From the NCBI GenBank assembly GCA_018262455.1, contig JAGSPR010000342.1, positions 1 to 7,503 of the forward strand: a stretch of 7,503 nucleotides of DNA, given 5' to 3'. Positions 5,457 through 7,503 of this stretch are shown piece after piece. The first letter of the stretch is position 1, and every line of letters begins with the position of its first letter. Position numbers and translations under genes: made by a program. Under the pieces are notes generated by a model. The model was not told the DNA's origin, did not search any database, and was given only the letters and a program-made list of their open reading frames with translations. This DNA is from Deltaproteobacteria bacterium (GTDB lineage Bacteria; Myxococcota; Polyangia; Haliangiales; Haliangiaceae).

Positions 5457-6932
5457 ATGAGGCTCCTCATCCTCGGAATCGCAGCGGTTCTCGCGTGCAG
5501 CGGATCCCCTCGCGCGACCGCTCCACAAGCCCCGCCGGTTGCCCGCGATTACCCAGCGACGCGCTGGATCCCGGCCAAGCCTACCTATGCCCTGTCGGCT
5601 CGCAGCGTGCGCGACGCGCAGCGCGCGATGCTCGACGTCATCGACTCGTTCGGCATGTTCGGCGATGTCGACGCCGGCCAGGTCTCGGGCGCGCTCGGCC
5701 AGCTGCTCGGGGTCGATGCGCTGTCGGCGCCGGCCCTGACCGCGATCGGCGTCGACCTCGCCGGCGGCGTCGCGGTGTTCTCGCAGGCCGTGAACCCGAC
5801 CTTCGTGATCCACCTGGCGGATCCCGCGCAGATGCAGGCGTTCTTCGAGCAGCTGCGGCAGCGAGGCATGTCGACCCAGTCGGTGGTCGTCGGGGGGGCG
5901 GAGGTGTTCACCGCGAGGATCGATCGCAGCCTCAGCGTCAGCTGGGTGGTGGTCGACGACTGGATGTGGGTGCACTTCACGCTCCCGATCGGCCCGGACG
6001 AGGGCACGGCCTGGTTCACGGCGAGCCGCCAGCCCGGCGCGCCGACCTGGACGGCGGACTGGAAGTACGCCAGCCAGCTGCCAGCCGAGCAAGCGACGGT
6101 GATCGGGTTCCTCGACCTCCGCGCGGTGATGACCACGATCTCGGCGCGGATCCCGAACGCGCTCGCGTGCGCGAAGCTCCTGGAGCCTGTCGGCCGGGTC
6201 GCGTTCGCGATCGAGGGCGATGGCCACCATGCCGGTGGCCGGATCTCGCTCGACCTCGGCGGCGCCGCCGGGGGCATCACGCGCGCCATGATGCCGCCGC
6301 CCGAAGGCTGGGATGCGGTGGCCACGCACGCGCCGCTCGCGGTGCAGTGGAACCTCGATCTGGCGGCGGTCCGCGGCTGGCTCGCGCCGTGTGGCGAGAC
6401 CATCGATCTCGATCTGGCAGGGCTCGACAGCTTCGGCGTCCGTACGGCGCGGGTGGTGCTGCAGAGCCTGGATCCCGACGCCAAGAGCGGCACCGGCGTG
6501 ATCTCGCTCGACCTCACCAGCAAGCGCTACTTCGCCGGGCTGCTCGATGAGATTCCGCTGCGCTCCAGGTTCGAGTCCAGCCGAACCTACGGCCCTCACG
6601 CGGGGCGCTCGCTGTCGATCCCGTTTGGACCGACGCTCGACTACGTGTTGACCGACAGCCTCGCGCTCGCCGGCATGGGCGAGGGCCTGCTCGCACGCGC
6701 GGTCGGCAAGGGCAGCGGGGTGGCGGGGGCACCGGCGCGCAGCACGGTGATGGCGCTCGATCTGATGCCCCCCGGCCTGTCGCGCGACGCGTGGGTGTTT
6801 CTCCTGCGAGCTGCCCGGATCCCAGGGAGTGACAAGCTCGCCGACCGCCTCCTGCGCTGGCGCGACGGGCACCTCGTGTTGACCGTCGAAGGCACCCATC
6901 TGGTGTTCCAGGCATCGGGTAACCACAGGTGA
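5457..6932 (+). CDS. Large predicted lipoprotein, possibly DUF3352-like
   Basis: This is a 491-residue predicted envelope lipoprotein. The signal MRLLILGIAAVLAC carries a VLAC lipobox with Cys14 as the lipid site, then a Ser/Pro/Ala-rich linker (15-35). The body has repeated alternation of strands and helices: a helix-rich part (49-95) ending in LTAIGVDLAGGVAVF (94-108), a conserved-looking HLADPAQMQAFFEQL stretch (119-133), and later repeats of the 'GRISLDL' (261-267) and 'GVISLDL' (347-353) kind. This layout resembles DUF3352-type proteins, whose function is not known; the match is by eye. Cys238 and Cys312 are the only other cysteines and could pair. The ATG starts right at the signal peptide. 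The stop is followed after 32 bases by an ABC ATPase gene in the same direction. The gene has no visible ribosome site, hinting at near-leaderless translation. Confidence 0.88.
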   Translation: MRLLILGIAAVLACSGSPRATAPQAPPVARDYPATRWIPAKPTYALSARSVRDAQRAMLDVIDSFGMFGDVDAGQVSGALGQLLGVDALSAPALTAIGVDLAGGVAVFSQAVNPTFVIHLADPAQMQAFFEQLRQRGMSTQSVVVGGAEVFTARIDRSLSVSWVVVDDWMWVHFTLPIGPDEGTAWFTASRQPGAPTWTADWKYASQLPAEQATVIGFLDLRAVMTTISARIPNALACAKLLEPVGRVAFAIEGDGHHAGGRISLDLGGAAGGITRAMMPPPEGWDAVATHAPLAVQWNLDLAAVRGWLAPCGETIDLDLAGLDSFGVRTARVVLQSLDPDAKSGTGVISLDLTSKRYFAGLLDEIPLRSRFESSRTYGPHAGRSLSIPFGPTLDYVLTDSLALAGMGEGLLARAVGKGSGVAGAPARSTVMALDLMPPGLSRDAWVFLLRAARIPGSDKLADRLLRWRDGHLVLTVEGTHLVFQASGNHR

Positions 6933-6951
6933 GTGTTCAGGTCGATCATGT

Positions 6952-6957
6952 TAGGGT
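6952..6957 (+). promoter_or_regulatory. Candidate -10 box (TAGGGT) for a leaderless ABC ATPase message
   Basis: TAGGGT fits TANNNT and ends seven bases before the GTG at 6965, the spacing expected if transcription starts at the start codon itself. The same bases include AGGG (6953-6956), which could instead serve as a ribosome site eight bases from the GTG on a message from upstream. No convincing -35 box is seen. Confidence 0.3.
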
Positions 6958-6964
6958 GCCGGCC

Positions 6965-7503
6965 GTGGCACAGGCCCCTGTCGTACGGCTGCGCGACATC
7001 ACCAAGAGCTATGGGAGCGGGCTGGCCCGGACCCAGGTCCTGCGCGGGGTGAGCTTCGATGTCGACCCCGGCGAGTTCGTGGCCCTGGTCGGCCAGTCGG
7101 GCTCGGGCAAGTCGACCCTGCTCAACATCATCGGCGGGCTCGACACCCCGGATGCAGGCGAGGTCGAGGTGCTGGGCGTCGAGACGCTGCGGGTCGGCGA
7201 TGCCCAGCGCGCCCGGCTGCGCAACCAGTCGATCGGGTTCGTGTTCCAGGCGTTCAACCTGCTCGATCACCTGACGTGCCTCGGCAACGTCACGATCCCG
7301 GCGGCGTTCGCGCATGGCCGGAAGGATGTCGAGACGCGTGGGCGCGAGGCGCTGCGGCGTGTCGGGCTCGCCGACTTCGCGCACCGGCGCCCGGGCGAGC
7401 TGTCAGGCGGCCAGAAGCAGCGCGTCGCGATCGCGCGCGCGCTGTTCGGGGCTCCGAGCCTGCTGCTGTGTGACGAGCCGACGGGCAACCTCGACTCCGA
7501 GAC
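6965..7503 (+). CDS. ABC transporter ATP-binding protein, LolD/MacB type (3' partial)
   Basis: The first 179 residues are present; the frame runs off the right edge. The protein is the ATPase that drives a membrane partner. Walker A is GQSGSGKST (43-51), the Q-loop is in [10 protein letters not shown] (Gln95), the signature is LSGGQ (146-150), Walker B is LLLCDEP (166-172) and the D-loop is GNLDSE. The GFVFQ-FNLL and [10 protein letters not shown] forms are typical of the LolD/MacB/FtsE-like group, which works on lipoprotein release, efflux or envelope tasks. Family members are usually about 220-240 residues, so roughly 50 residues and the H-loop are missing. GTG at 6965 was chosen because AGGG lies eight bases upstream and the conserved strand starts soon after; GTG at 6956 is an in-frame alternative. 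The substrate and the permease are not visible. The location after a lipoprotein gene fits an envelope role but does not prove it. Confidence 0.95.
   Translation, partial: MAQAPVVRLRDITKSYGSGLARTQVLRGVSFDVDPGEFVALVGQSGSGKSTLLNIIGGLDTPDAGEVEVLGVETLRVGDAQRARLRNQSIGFVFQAFNLLDHLTCLGNVTIPAAFAHGRKDVETRGREALRRVGLADFAHRRPGELSGGQKQRVAIARALFGAPSLLLCDEPTGNLDSE

Noticed and set aside
5421..6926. Minus-strand open frame of 501 codons across the lipoprotein gene
   Set aside because: The plus frame has a clear lipoprotein signal and sensible protein pattern, while the minus frame is Arg/His-rich with no domain.

Overview
The window is GC-rich DNA with strongly GC-biased third codon positions, dense genes, long antisense shadow frames, many lipoprotein and sensor-kinase features and intergenic GACGGC/GCCGTC hexamer runs. 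This suggests a member of the Myxococcota (former Deltaproteobacteria), perhaps of the Haliangium/Kofleriaceae/Polyangia kind. That is inference from style and gene content; no rRNA or other marker gene is present.

Layout, left to right. Bases 1-3596 hold two overlapping plus-strand signalling genes (ATGA overlap at 1986-1989). The first is cut by the left edge. It has a degenerate receiver remnant, a GAF, two PAS domains and a histidine-bearing dimerisation (DHp/HisKA) domain, but it ends without an ATPase domain. The second is a complete GAF-PAS-HisKA-HATPase kinase. Together they look like a paired sensor system in which one partner may rely on the other for phosphorylation. Bases 3597-3701 are a promoter-like gap with three 11-bp direct repeats, followed by a 98-residue hypothetical protein (3702-3998). 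A second set of three 11-bp direct repeats (4000-4032) and a TATGAT box precede a lipoprotein gene (4064-4774) with two probable beta-sandwich units.

Bases 4775-5021 form a convergent intergenic gap with a 24-bp near-perfect inverted repeat built of GACGGC/GCCGTC hexamers, probably a two-way terminator or an interspersed repeat. On the minus strand, 5022-5360 encodes a small protein with ten collagen-like Gly-X-Y triplets joined to a helical C-terminal module. A 96-bp divergent gap separates it from a large predicted lipoprotein (5457-6932). The right edge holds the start of an ABC transporter ATPase of the LolD/MacB type (6965 onward, cut).

The kinases probably act at the cytoplasmic side of a signalling pathway, though no response regulator gene is in view. 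The two lipoproteins and the ABC ATPase point to cell-envelope functions, but nothing in the sequence proves that these genes act in one pathway. The features most worth a second look are the ATPase-less kinase/complete kinase pair, the collagen-like small protein, the two 11-bp repeat arrays and the large inverted repeat.
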